Part shown: positions 1 to 6,340 of the stretch, piece after piece
Layout: every line of letters starts with the position of its first letter
Position numbering within the stretch: position 1 is the stretch's first letter
Origin: Trueperella sp.
GTDB taxonomy: Bacteria > Actinomycetota > Actinomycetes > Actinomycetales > Actinomycetaceae
DNA length: 6,340 nucleotides
NCBI GenBank assembly: GCA_012727825.1
Contig: JAAYGH010000227.1
Coordinates: 1-6,340 of the forward strand
Reading direction: 5' to 3'
Program-made: the position numbers and the translations under genes
The notes under the pieces: generated by a model
Databases searched by the model: none
What the model was told of the DNA's origin: nothing
Seen by the model: only the letters and a program-made list of their open reading frames with translations

Positions 1-503
1 ATGTCCGAACGATTTCGAAGTTCCGTCAGGACCTTGCGTTCGCGTTCGATTCCGTTCAACAAACGGCCATTACCCTGAAGTGGATGCGGGCGCCGAACCG
101 ATTCGAACCGACGCACGAGGACGTCGTCGCGCGCGTCGAGGAACATAATTCGGTAGTCGAGTTTCCGCTCCTGAAGCTCATCGAGCACACCGACAAGCTC
201 TTGGAAGTATTCGCGGGATCGAACGTCCACGACGGCAGCCAATCGCAGAATTGCTTTGTCGTCGCCAGGCCTCATCATGCCAGCAAGCGCGCTCAGCAGG
301 CGCGGGGGCAAATTGTCGACGACGTACCAACCGAGATCTTCGAGCGTTGCCGCAGCGCGCGATCGACCCGCACCGGACATGCCTGTAATGATGAGGATCT
401 CAGGAACCTCAGCGGCGGGCAAGGAGGTATCACGGTCGAGATCCGGCACGATTCGAGGAATCTTACCGGTGTCATTAATGTCGCTGTGAGGAATCTTGTC
501 CAT
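1..503 (-). CDS. rapZ: RapZ-family P-loop nucleotide-binding protein, N-terminal part (cut by window edge)
   Basis: This is the first 167 residues of a RapZ (YvcJ/YhbJ) protein; the C-terminal part lies beyond base 1, as the family is usually about 285-300 residues. After a variable 35-residue leader come a beta strand and Walker A ([14 protein letters not shown], about 36-48), then [10 protein letters not shown] (58-67), the [10 protein letters not shown] segment (91-100), and the hallmark [16 protein letters not shown] (129-144). RapZ binds and hydrolyses nucleotides in the cytoplasm. In E. coli it guides RNase E to the small RNA GlmZ and so controls glucosamine-6-phosphate synthesis. That RNA is enterobacterial, so the exact role cannot be carried over here. 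The ATG at 503 lies 5 bases after the uvrC stop. AGGGG is only 2 bases from it, too close for a good Shine-Dalgarno, so coupled translation is likely. In actinobacteria yvcK and whiA usually follow; that is inferred, not seen. Confidence 0.93.
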   Translation of the reverse strand, partial: MDKIPHSDINDTGKIPRIVPDLDRDTSLPAAEVPEILIITGMSGAGRSRAAATLEDLGWYVVDNLPPRLLSALAGMMRPGDDKAILRLAAVVDVRSREYFQELVGVLDELQERKLDYRIMFLDARDDVLVRRFESVRRPHPLQGNGRLLNGIERERKVLTELRNRSD

Positions 504-508
504 AACCC

Positions 509-2497
509 CTATCGTGCCAGTTTTTCCTCAGAGTTTCCTGAAAAGTGAGTGTTGATGATTGATGCGATCGCGGGCCCGATGCCGGGAACTTCTTGCAAAT
601 CCTCCACGCTTGCCTTTTTGATCCGTGCAACAGATTTGAAATACTTAAGCAGTGCGGTTTGCTTCGCAGGACCAAGGCCAGGAATTTCATCGAGGGCCGA
701 TCTCGTCATCGCCTTCGAACGCTTCTTCCGATGAAAGCTGATTGCAAAGCGATGCGATTCGTCGCGTAAATGCTGCAAGAGGCGTAGCGCCGGTGATGAT
801 CGGGAGAGAATAATCGGAAACTGCTCGCCAGGCAACCAAATTTCCTCGAGACGCTTAGCTAGACCAATGACGGTGACGTCCGCGCCGAGCTCGTCGACAA
901 CTCGCTGCGCCGCATTGACTTGCGGCAGGCCACCGTCCACGACGATGAGATCCGGCCGGTACGCAAAACGTGGACGCGCGCCTGGCTCAACTGGTCCAGA
1001 GAGCTCGTCGTCTGACGCATCTGCGGCGTCAAAGGTCTCGTGGAGCCGCTTGAGCCTGCGCCTCAACACCTCATCCATAGCCGCAGTATCGTCGCGGGCC
1101 CCGTCACCATCGGGACCTCGCACGATGAAGTGTCGATAGTCCGCCTTTTTCGCTAGGCCGTCCTCGAACACAACCATCGAACCGACCTGATTCGTCCCTT
1201 GAGTGTGCGAGATGTCGTACCCCTCGATGCGCAATGGCGCCCGCTCAAGGCCGAGACCCTCGCGTAGCTCCTCAAGCGCCTGTGACCGTTCTGTAAGATC
1301 TCCTGCTCGCGCCAGTTTGTGGCGGTGCAAAGCCTGTTTTGCGTTCGTATGCACGGTCTCCATGAGTGCGGCTTTCGGGCCGCGCTGTGGCTGTCGGATC
1401 GTCACCTTGCCACCCCTCAACTCCCGGAGCCAGGTCAAGAGCGCATCACCATCGGTTGGCATCGTTGGCACCCAGATTTCACGCGGCATCGACGTCGCCG
1501 CCGTGTGGTCGACGTCGTCGACTGAACGAGCGCGCTGGGTGGTGCGCTGTCCGGGTGTGAGCGAGAAGTGGCCGTACACCTGCAGCAGCAGTTGGTTAAC
1601 GAGCCCGGGCGCGTCCTCGTCCTCGATCGTCGTAACCCAACCTCGCTGACCGCGAATACGTCCGCCGCGGATGTAGAACACTTGTACAGAGGCTTCGAGT
1701 TCGTCAAAGTCCAGTCCGAACACGTCGGCGTCGACATCCGAGTCGAAGACCACCGTGTTGCGTTCGGCAACAGTCTCGAGCGCAAGGACGTCGTCGCGGA
1801 GCTTGGCTGCGCGTTCATAGTCCTGCTCGGCGGCAGCCCTCGCCATTTCTTTCTTCTTTTCGCGAATGAGCTCCTCCCCCGAGCCGTCGAGGAAACGAAC
1901 CATTCTCTTCGCGATGTCCCGGTGTTCCTCTTCGGACACCCGCCCAGTGCAGGGCGCAGAACACTTGTCGATATATCCGAGGAGGCACGGCCGGCCGGCG
2001 CGCTCAGCATTGCGAAACACGCCGGCTGTACACGAGCGAATCGGGAAGACACGCAAAAGTTGGTCGAGGGATTCACGCACGGCCCACACCTTCGTGTATG
2101 GGCCGTAGTACCGATTGCCTCGCCGGTGCGCGTTACGGGTGACCATGACGCGCGGGAACTTTTCGCCCATCGTGATCGCGAGGTACGGATAAGACTTGTC
2201 GTCCCGGTACATGACGTTAAAGCGCGGTGTGAACTCTTTGATCCACGAATATTCGAGGGTAAGGGCCTCGATTTCGGATGCGACGACGACCCATTCCACG
2301 CGCACAGCCGTAAAGACCATCTGCCTGGTGCGGGCATGCAAAAGCACGGGATCTTGAAAATAGTTGAGAAGCCTGTTGCGCAGAGATTTAGCTTTGCCCA
2401 CGTAGATGACCCGGTCGTCCTCATCGATGAATCGATACACGCCCGGGTCGGTGGGAATATCACCCGTTCGGGGGCGATAGCTTTCCGGATCTGCCAT
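509..2497 (-). CDS. uvrC: UvrC, excinuclease ABC subunit C (dual-incision nuclease)
   Basis: Complete 662-residue UvrC, which cuts the damaged strand 3' and then 5' of the lesion once UvrB is loaded. The GIY-YIG nuclease domain covers about 16-95: GVY (19-21), [14 protein letters not shown] (30-43, with Y32, K35, R42), the acidic E-A-L motif (E77) and PRFN (91-94). Cysteines 156, 171, 179 and 183 match the four ligands of the [4Fe-4S] cluster known in E. coli UvrC. A UvrB-interacting UVR helix pair lies at about 207-242. The RNase H-like 5' nuclease has YDISH (D428), the DD pair 469-470, IVVDGG (D521) and SHRFAI (H582), corresponding to the E. coli Asp/Asp/Asp/His set. Tandem helix-hairpin-helix motifs (IPGLG 605-609, VPGIG 637-641) end the protein. 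Its ATG directly follows the uvrA stop (TAG|ATG) with no good Shine-Dalgarno, so reinitiation after uvrA is likely. All key residues are present. Confidence 0.98.
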   Translation of the reverse strand: MADPESYRPRTGDIPTDPGVYRFIDEDDRVIYVGKAKSLRNRLLNYFQDPVLLHARTRQMVFTAVRVEWVVVASEIEALTLEYSWIKEFTPRFNVMYRDDKSYPYLAITMGEKFPRVMVTRNAHRRGNRYYGPYTKVWAVRESLDQLLRVFPIRSCTAGVFRNAERAGRPCLLGYIDKCSAPCTGRVSEEEHRDIAKRMVRFLDGSGEELIREKKKEMARAAAEQDYERAAKLRDDVLALETVAERNTVVFDSDVDADVFGLDFDELEASVQVFYIRGGRIRGQRGWVTTIEDEDAPGLVNQLLLQVYGHFSLTPGQRTTQRARSVDDVDHTAATSMPREIWVPTMPTDGDALLTWLRELRGGKVTIRQPQRGPKAALMETVHTNAKQALHRHKLARAGDLTERSQALEELREGLGLERAPLRIEGYDISHTQGTNQVGSMVVFEDGLAKKADYRHFIVRGPDGDGARDDTAAMDEVLRRRLKRLHETFDAADASDDELSGPVEPGARPRFAYRPDLIVVDGGLPQVNAAQRVVDELGADVTVIGLAKRLEEIWLPGEQFPIILSRSSPALRLLQHLRDESHRFAISFHRKKRSKAMTRSALDEIPGLGPAKQTALLKYFKSVARIKKASVEDLQEVPGIGPAIASIINTHFSGNSEEKLAR

Positions 2498-5365
2498 CTA
2501 TCTGACAGTACCCGCCTTCTCCAAGATCGGCTTCAGATAGTGGCCGGTGTATGACTCCTCCACGAGTGCCACGTCCTCTGGCGTTCCCTCGGCCACAAGC
2601 AAGCCACCGCCCTTGCCGCCTTCGGGGCCAAGATCGATGACCCAGTCGGCGCTTTTAATGACGTCAAGGTTGTGCTCGATGACGATCACGGTATTGCCCT
2701 TGTCGGTCAGCTCTTGCAGGACACCGAGGAGCTTGCGCACGTCCTCGAAGTGGAGGCCGGTGGTTGGTTCGTCGAGCATGTAGACAGTTTTGCCACTGGA
2801 GCGCTTGTGGAGCTCCGAAGCGAGTTTAACGCGCTGTGCCTCGCCACCCGACAGTGTGGTGGCCGGCTGACCTAGCCGAATGTAGCCGAGTCCAACAGAT
2901 TCGAGCACTTCGAGGTATTTCGTGATGCGCGTAACTGCGGCGAAGAATTCTTTGGCCTGAGAGATCGTCATATCGAGGACCTCGGCCACGTTCTTGCCCT
3001 TGTAGCGCACCTCGAGGGTTTCTCGGTTGTAGCGCGAGCCATTGCACACTTCACACGGCACGTACACATCCGGAAGGAAGTTCATCTCGATTTTAATCGT
3101 GCCGTCGCCTGAACAAGATTCGCAGCGCCCGCCCTTAACGTTAAAGGAGAATCGGCCAGGACCATACCCACGAATTTTCGCTTCTTCCGTGTCAGAGAAG
3201 AGCTTTCGAATAGGATCCCACATGCCCGTGTACGTTGCTGGGTTCGAGCGGGGCGTGCGACCAATCGGCGACTGGTCCACATGGACAACCTTGTCGAGTT
3301 GGTCGAGGCCTTTGACCGCCTTGTGCTTACCTGGCAACGACTGCGCGCGGTTGAGCTTGTTTGCTAGAACTTTGTAGAGAATTTCGTTGACTAGCGAGGA
3401 CTTACCCGATCCGGAGACTCCCGTTACGGCAGTGAAGACGCCGATGGGGAACTTGACGTCGATACCCTGAAGATTATTTTCGCGGGCGCCAGTCACGTCA
3501 ATCTGCTTCGTCTTATAAATCCGCCGACGCTTTGTCGGCACCTCGATTTCCCGGCGACCGGACAAATATGCGCCAGTCAGGGACTCTTCGCTGTCGAGCA
3601 AACCAGCCGGTTCACCCGAGTAGACAATCTTGCCACCGAATTCTCCGGCCTTCGGACCGATGTCGACCACCCAATCCGCCTGCCGAATGGTCTCTTCGTC
3701 ATGTTCGACAACGATGAGCGTGTTGCCTAGATCGCGTAGATGGAGCAATGCGCTCAGCAGCCGTTCATTATCTCGTTGATGTAGACCGATCGACGGCTCA
3801 TCAAGAACGTAGAGAACGCCGACCAGACCCGCACCGATCTGGGTCGCTAAACGAATCCGCTGTGCCTCGCCACCCGAAAGGGAACCTGCCGAACGCGCCA
3901 TTGTCAGGTAATTCAGACCGACTGTCACGAGGAACGTCAGACGCTCGACAATTTCAGTGAGCACGGCATCAGCAATCTGTTTTTCTCGGGCCCCAAGTTC
4001 GAGTTGTTTCAGGTAGTCCAGCGCATCGCCGATTGATAATTGTGTGAGTTCGTGAATGTTCAGTTCGCCCACACGCACAGAGAGAACTTCGGGTTTAAGG
4101 CGCGCTCCGCCGCACGTCTTGCAGGTGACGTCACGCATAAAGCCCTTGTAGCGGTCGCGCGACCACTCTGAGGAAGTTTCATCATGTTTGCGCTTAACAA
4201 AATGTAAAACGCCTTCAAAGCCAGTGGAATATATTTTTTCGCGACCCCACCGGTTGCGATACTTCATCTTGACCTTGAAATTCGAGCCGTTAAGGATCGC
4301 ATCCTTGGCATCGGTCGCAAGATTCTTCCACTTGGTCTTTGTACTAAAACCGAGCTCTTCACCTAGGCCTTCAAGCTGGCGCATATGGTAATCACGTGCC
4401 GGCCCAGAAGCCGTGACCGACCAGGGCACAATCGCGCCATCGTCGATCGATAAGTCCTCGTCAGGCACCACGAGATTAGCCGAGACCTGGACTTTGTAGC
4501 CGATCCCGTCACAATCCGTGCACGATCCGTAGGGCGCGTTGAATGAGAACGTGCGAGGTTCGATTTCCTCTATCTCAAGCAGGTGACCGTTCGGACACGA
4601 ACGCAGCTCGGAAAATTTTCGTTCGCGCTGTGGATCGTCGGCGTCACGATCGACGAACTCGACAATCAACCGGCCATCTGCCAAACGCAGAGCGGTTTCC
4701 ACTGAGTCGTTGAGTCGCGACCGCATGCCGTCACGAATAGCAAGGCGGTCCACGACCACCTCGATGTCATGCTTCTTCGTCTTTGCAAGTGTCGGTGGAT
4801 CATCCAACCGAATGAGGTTGCCGTCCACACGTGCTCGCGAATAGCCGTCCGCACTCAACGTCCGGAAGATTTCTTCATGCTCGCCCTTACGCCCGCGGAT
4901 CACCGGGGCAAGGATCTGAAAGCGAGTCCCGCCCTCGTACTCCAACAAAATATTGACGATCTGCTCCGCACTTTGTGCCTCAATTTTCTCGTCACACACC
5001 GGGCAGTACTGCGTACCCGCACGGGCGAAGAGCAGACGCAGGTAGTCGTAGACCTCGGTAATCGTACCGACGGTCGAACGCGGATTGCGATTCGTGGACT
5101 TCTGATCAATGGAGACGGCTGGCGACAAGCCTTCGATAAAATCGATATCGGGCTTGTCCATTTGGCCTAAGAATTGGCGCGCGTAAGCGGACAGCGACTC
5201 GACGTAACGCCGCTGACCCTCAGCAAAAATGGTGTCGAAGGCAAGTGAAGATTTTCCGGACCCCGAAAGCCCGGTGAAGACAACCATCTTGTCACGTGGA
5301 ATATCGAGCGTGATATTTTGGAGGTTGTGTTCGCGGGCCCCTTGAATATGAATATGTTGGTGCAC
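2498..5365 (-). CDS. uvrA: UvrA, excinuclease ABC subunit A (damage-recognition ATPase)
   Basis: UvrA is the dimeric ABC-type ATPase that finds helix-distorting lesions and loads UvrB. Numbered from GTG 5365 (955 residues; E. coli 940): first Walker [10 protein letters not shown] 32-40 (K38, against K37 in E. coli), first signature LSGGEAQR 496-503 with LDEPS 521-525, second Walker [10 protein letters not shown] 649-657, zinc finger C748-x2-C751-x19-C771-x2-C774 (same spacing as E. coli C740-C766), second signature LSGGEAQR 838-845 and LDEPT 864-868. A further zinc site is C257-x3-H261 with C282/C285. C121/C124 and C415/C418 probably form the third. The frame is open to a GTG at 5425 (975 residues), with an ATG at 5407. 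I prefer 5365 because [15 protein letters not shown] then aligns with usual UvrA N-termini, a -10 box lies 7 bases upstream, and the SOS box would otherwise fall inside the gene. First gene of the minus-strand operon. Identity is certain; the start is about 70% sure. Confidence 0.97.
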   Translation of the reverse strand: MHQHIHIQGAREHNLQNITLDIPRDKMVVFTGLSGSGKSSLAFDTIFAEGQRRYVESLSAYARQFLGQMDKPDIDFIEGLSPAVSIDQKSTNRNPRSTVGTITEVYDYLRLLFARAGTQYCPVCDEKIEAQSAEQIVNILLEYEGGTRFQILAPVIRGRKGEHEEIFRTLSADGYSRARVDGNLIRLDDPPTLAKTKKHDIEVVVDRLAIRDGMRSRLNDSVETALRLADGRLIVEFVDRDADDPQRERKFSELRSCPNGHLLEIEEIEPRTFSFNAPYGSCTDCDGIGYKVQVSANLVVPDEDLSIDDGAIVPWSVTASGPARDYHMRQLEGLGEELGFSTKTKWKNLATDAKDAILNGSNFKVKMKYRNRWGREKIYSTGFEGVLHFVKRKHDETSSEWSRDRYKGFMRDVTCKTCGGARLKPEVLSVRVGELNIHELTQLSIGDALDYLKQLELGAREKQIADAVLTEIVERLTFLVTVGLNYLTMARSAGSLSGGEAQRIRLATQIGAGLVGVLYVLDEPSIGLHQRDNERLLSALLHLRDLGNTLIVVEHDEETIRQADWVVDIGPKAGEFGGKIVYSGEPAGLLDSEESLTGAYLSGRREIEVPTKRRRIYKTKQIDVTGARENNLQGIDVKFPIGVFTAVTGVSGSGKSSLVNEILYKVLANKLNRAQSLPGKHKAVKGLDQLDKVVHVDQSPIGRTPRSNPATYTGMWDPIRKLFSDTEEAKIRGYGPGRFSFNVKGGRCESCSGDGTIKIEMNFLPDVYVPCEVCNGSRYNRETLEVRYKGKNVAEVLDMTISQAKEFFAAVTRITKYLEVLESVGLGYIRLGQPATTLSGGEAQRVKLASELHKRSSGKTVYMLDEPTTGLHFEDVRKLLGVLQELTDKGNTVIVIEHNLDVIKSADWVIDLGPEGGKGGGLLVAEGTPEDVALVEESYTGHYLKPILEKAGTVR

Positions 5366-5372
5366 GTGTTTA

Positions 5373-5402
5373 ATTCTATGCGCTAGCCCCGACACTTTCG
5401 AA
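5373..5402 (-). promoter_or_regulatory. Predicted uvrA promoter (leaderless type)
   Basis: Read on the minus strand, TAGAAT (5378 down to 5373) matches five of six bases of the TATAAT -10 consensus. An 18-base spacer separates it from TTCGAA (5402-5397), a poor -35 match, as is common in actinobacteria. Seven bases lie between the -10 and the GTG at 5365, so transcription would begin at or within a base or two of the start codon. That is the usual layout for leaderless actinobacterial mRNAs, and it fits the lack of a Shine-Dalgarno sequence. The -35 overlaps the SOS box, so bound LexA would block RNA polymerase. This is a prediction from sequence only. Confidence 0.65.
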
Positions 5403-5413
5403 CGCATGTTTGA
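5398..5413. promoter_or_regulatory. LexA (SOS) box upstream of uvrA
   Basis: TCGAACGCATGTTTGA on the plus strand matches the actinobacterial LexA operator TCGAAC-N4-GTTCGA at 11 of 12 defined positions; the only mismatch is C to T in the right arm. It overlaps the -35 of the predicted uvrA promoter, where a LexA repressor would act. uvrA is a classic SOS gene in other bacteria, which supports the reading. LexA itself is not in this window. Confidence 0.72.
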
Positions 5414-5443
5414 CGATTTTGCCACAGGCGATGGTTGGGTCGG

Positions 5444-5453
5444 ACATCGATGT
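5444..5453. repeat. Perfect 10-base palindrome in the divergent intergenic region
   Basis: ACATCGATGT reads the same on both strands and lies about 27-36 bases before the ATG at 5480, near where a -35 element for that gene would be. It could be an operator for the YciI/transporter pair. A 10-base palindrome is also fairly likely by chance in a region of about 110 bases, and the flanking bases do not extend the symmetry. Confidence 0.25.
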
Positions 5454-5467
5454 ACTCGCCTGTGATC

Positions 5468-5479
5468 TAGGATAAGCCC
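5468..5479 (+). promoter_or_regulatory. Start signal for the YciI-family gene: -10 box or Shine-Dalgarno (ambiguous)
   Basis: TAGGAT (5468-5473) fits the actinobacterial TANNNT -10 pattern and sits 6 bases before the ATG at 5480, which would give a leaderless mRNA. The same bases contain AGGA (5469-5472), 7 bases before the ATG, a well-spaced ribosome binding site for a leadered mRNA. No clear -35 hexamer is found 16-18 bases upstream of TAGGAT. Both readings support the ATG at 5480 as the start; which one applies cannot be decided from the sequence. Confidence 0.4.
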
Positions 5480-5755
5480 ATGGCTATCTACGCAATTCGA
5501 TACAGGTACTCAAACGACACCGATCTCATCGCGCGCACCCGCCCCGTGCATCGCGAATACCTGCGCAGTTTGCACGACCAAGGCGTTCTGCTTGCATCCG
5601 GACCGCTCGGATCCGATGGTGCGCTGATTATCGTCCGCACCGACGACGCCGTGGCGGCATTCGCGCTCGTGGACGCAGATCCTTTCAATGAGGTTGGTGT
5701 GATCGTGGAGCGCGAGGCAGTTGAATGGACTCAAGTCTTCGGCCCATGGGCATAA
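5480..5755 (+). CDS. YciI-family small protein
   Basis: A 91-residue protein with the YciI (dimeric alpha-beta barrel, ferredoxin-like) pattern. It has an N-terminal strand AIYAIRYRY (2-10), the helix [15 protein letters not shown] (21-35) with the family histidine (H24), the strand-turn [16 protein letters not shown] (37-52), the DADPF motif (65-69, D67) and a C-terminal strand ending EWTQVFG (82-88). H24 and D67 are the conserved pair proposed as an active site in YciI proteins. The family is related to chlorinated-muconolactone dehalogenase domains, but most members have no known substrate, so none is assigned here. It is transcribed away from uvrA. The transporter gene begins on the next base after its stop, so the two are probably one operon. 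Length is normal for a stand-alone YciI protein, with no signal peptide or membrane segment. Confidence 0.92.
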   Translation: MAIYAIRYRYSNDTDLIARTRPVHREYLRSLHDQGVLLASGPLGSDGALIIVRTDDAVAAFALVDADPFNEVGVIVEREAVEWTQVFGPWA

Positions 5756-6340
5756 GTGAAGGGGCAACTCCGGCGCTTTAAGCCCGATTTTTTACTCACC
5801 GGGATCGTCGTCGCCCTTATTTTGGGGCTCGTCGTGCCGGTACAAGACAACGTAGCCAACGCCCTATCGATCATGGCTGACATCGGCGTGGGCATGGTAT
5901 TCCTCGTATACGGCATGCGCCTGCGCACGAGTGAAGTGATCGAGGGTCTGAAGAACATCAAGCTTCAAACTGCCGTGCTCGTGGCAACCTACGTCATTTT
6001 CCCTCTGCTCGGACTTGCTTTCTACTGGCTCTCGGGACCAATAATCGGCACCGCGTTCGCGACCGGTCTGCTCTACCTCAGTCTGCTCCCCTCGACTGTC
6101 CAGTCCTCGGTCACATTCGTGTCGATTGCGCGCGGAGATGTGGCCAGTGCCGTGTGTGCAGCAACAATTTCAAATATTTTGGGCATGTTCCTCACACCCG
6201 TACTCGTTCTGTTATTTATGAACTTAGACGACGCCTCGACTGGCGGCATCCAGTCCGTCTTGCTCAAACTGCTACTGCCGTTCATCATCGGCCAGCTTCT
6301 TCAGCCCATCGTCGGCGATTGGGTACGCAGACACCGCAAC
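5756..6340 (+). CDS. SBF-like (YfeH-type) bile acid:sodium symporter superfamily transporter, N-terminal part
   Basis: The frame is open from GTG 5756 to the window end (195 residues, no stop); family members are about 310-340 residues, so roughly the last 40% is missing. It is a strongly hydrophobic inner-membrane protein. The short basic N-terminus (KGQLRRFK) suggests a cytoplasmic start. Hydrophobic stretches lie at about 12-29, 36-54, 70-92, 96-112, 128-154 and 166-187. LLPSTVQSSVTFVSIARGD (110-128), followed by AVCAATISNILGMFLTP (132-148), is the hallmark region of the YfeH/SLC10A7-like branch of the bile acid:sodium symporter fold, where related proteins bind sodium and substrate. Substrate specificity cannot be read from sequence; bacterial members are not necessarily bile acid transporters. 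The GTG directly follows the YciI stop (TAA|GTG) with no Shine-Dalgarno, which implies translational coupling. No later start would keep the first two membrane segments. Confidence 0.92.
   Translation, partial: MKGQLRRFKPDFLLTGIVVALILGLVVPVQDNVANALSIMADIGVGMVFLVYGMRLRTSEVIEGLKNIKLQTAVLVATYVIFPLLGLAFYWLSGPIIGTAFATGLLYLSLLPSTVQSSVTFVSIARGDVASAVCAATISNILGMFLTPVLVLLFMNLDDASTGGIQSVLLKLLLPFIIGQLLQPIVGDWVRRHRN

Noticed and set aside
96..113. Tandem CGAACCGA repeat (cgaaccga-tt-cgaaccga)
   Set aside because: It is explained by the codons for the conserved RRFESVRR segment of RapZ; no further copies are seen.
504..508. Terminator or separate promoter between uvrC and rapZ
   Set aside because: The gap is 5 bases, with no hairpin followed by a T-run and no room for a promoter outside coding sequence.
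84..548. 154-codon plus-strand open frame opposite rapZ
   Set aside because: It is antisense to the conserved RapZ P-loop region and has no domain signal of its own.
707..724. Possible second LexA box (TCGAAC half-site) inside uvrC
   Set aside because: The second arm does not match GTTCGA, and the site is deep inside a coding region with no promoter nearby.
1435..2463. 342-codon open frame on the minus strand in another frame of uvrC
   Set aside because: It overlaps conserved GIY-YIG and iron-sulfur coding sequence in a shifted frame, and its Ser/Arg/Thr-rich translation looks like a shadow product.
1568..2554. 328-codon open frame on the plus strand opposite uvrC
   Set aside because: It lies fully antisense to a clearly conserved uvrC, shows no recognisable family motif, and is of the kind expected from codon bias in GC-rich DNA.
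4769..5170. 133-codon plus-strand open frame opposite uvrA
   Set aside because: It is antisense to conserved UvrA residues and has no recognisable motif.
5470..5475. TATCCT on the minus strand as a -10 for the longer uvrA start at 5425
   Set aside because: It fits TANNNT only loosely, would leave a leader of about 40 bases without a Shine-Dalgarno, and would place the SOS box inside the gene. The TAGAAT promoter explains the data better.

Overview
The window looks like ordinary chromosomal DNA from an actinobacterium. GC content is moderate to high (mid-50s per cent by eye, not computed). UvrA carries a Cys-x3-His first zinc site, UvrC has a 14-residue first cysteine spacing, and RapZ has a GMSGAGRS P-loop; from memory, all three resemble mycobacterial and related proteins. 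The order uvrA-uvrC-rapZ also fits, because actinobacteria usually carry uvrC-rapZ-yvcK-whiA together. A more precise assignment, such as an Actinomycetaceae relative, would be a guess.

Layout. From 5365 leftward on the minus strand runs a tightly packed operon: uvrA (excinuclease ATPase and damage sensor), uvrC (dual-incision nuclease) and the N-terminal half of rapZ (P-loop NTPase, cut by the window edge). The uvrA stop codon abuts the uvrC start, and only 5 bases separate uvrC from rapZ, so one transcript with coupled translation is likely. uvrB is not in the window. From 5480 rightward on the plus strand is a second pair: a 91-residue YciI-family protein, and an SBF-like (YfeH/bile acid:sodium symporter superfamily) membrane transporter that starts on the base after the YciI stop and runs off the right edge. 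There is no gene-free stretch over 300 bases. No RNA gene, mobile element, CRISPR array or convincing terminator was seen.

The most informative part is the short divergent region at about 5366-5479. It holds a near-perfect actinobacterial-type LexA (SOS) box at 5398-5413, overlapping the -35 position of a promoter whose -10 (TAGAAT) lies 7 bases before a GTG at 5365. This points to uvrA being SOS-repressed, translated from a leaderless mRNA, and starting at 5365. The longer open frame from a GTG at 5425 would put the operator inside the gene.

Together, the minus-strand operon supplies two of the three UvrABC nucleotide-excision-repair proteins under probable DNA-damage control, with rapZ possibly co-transcribed. 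The plus-strand pair is unrelated by family and of unknown substrate. I found no evidence of a new multi-gene system. The points worth checking concern regulation, start sites and gene linkage.
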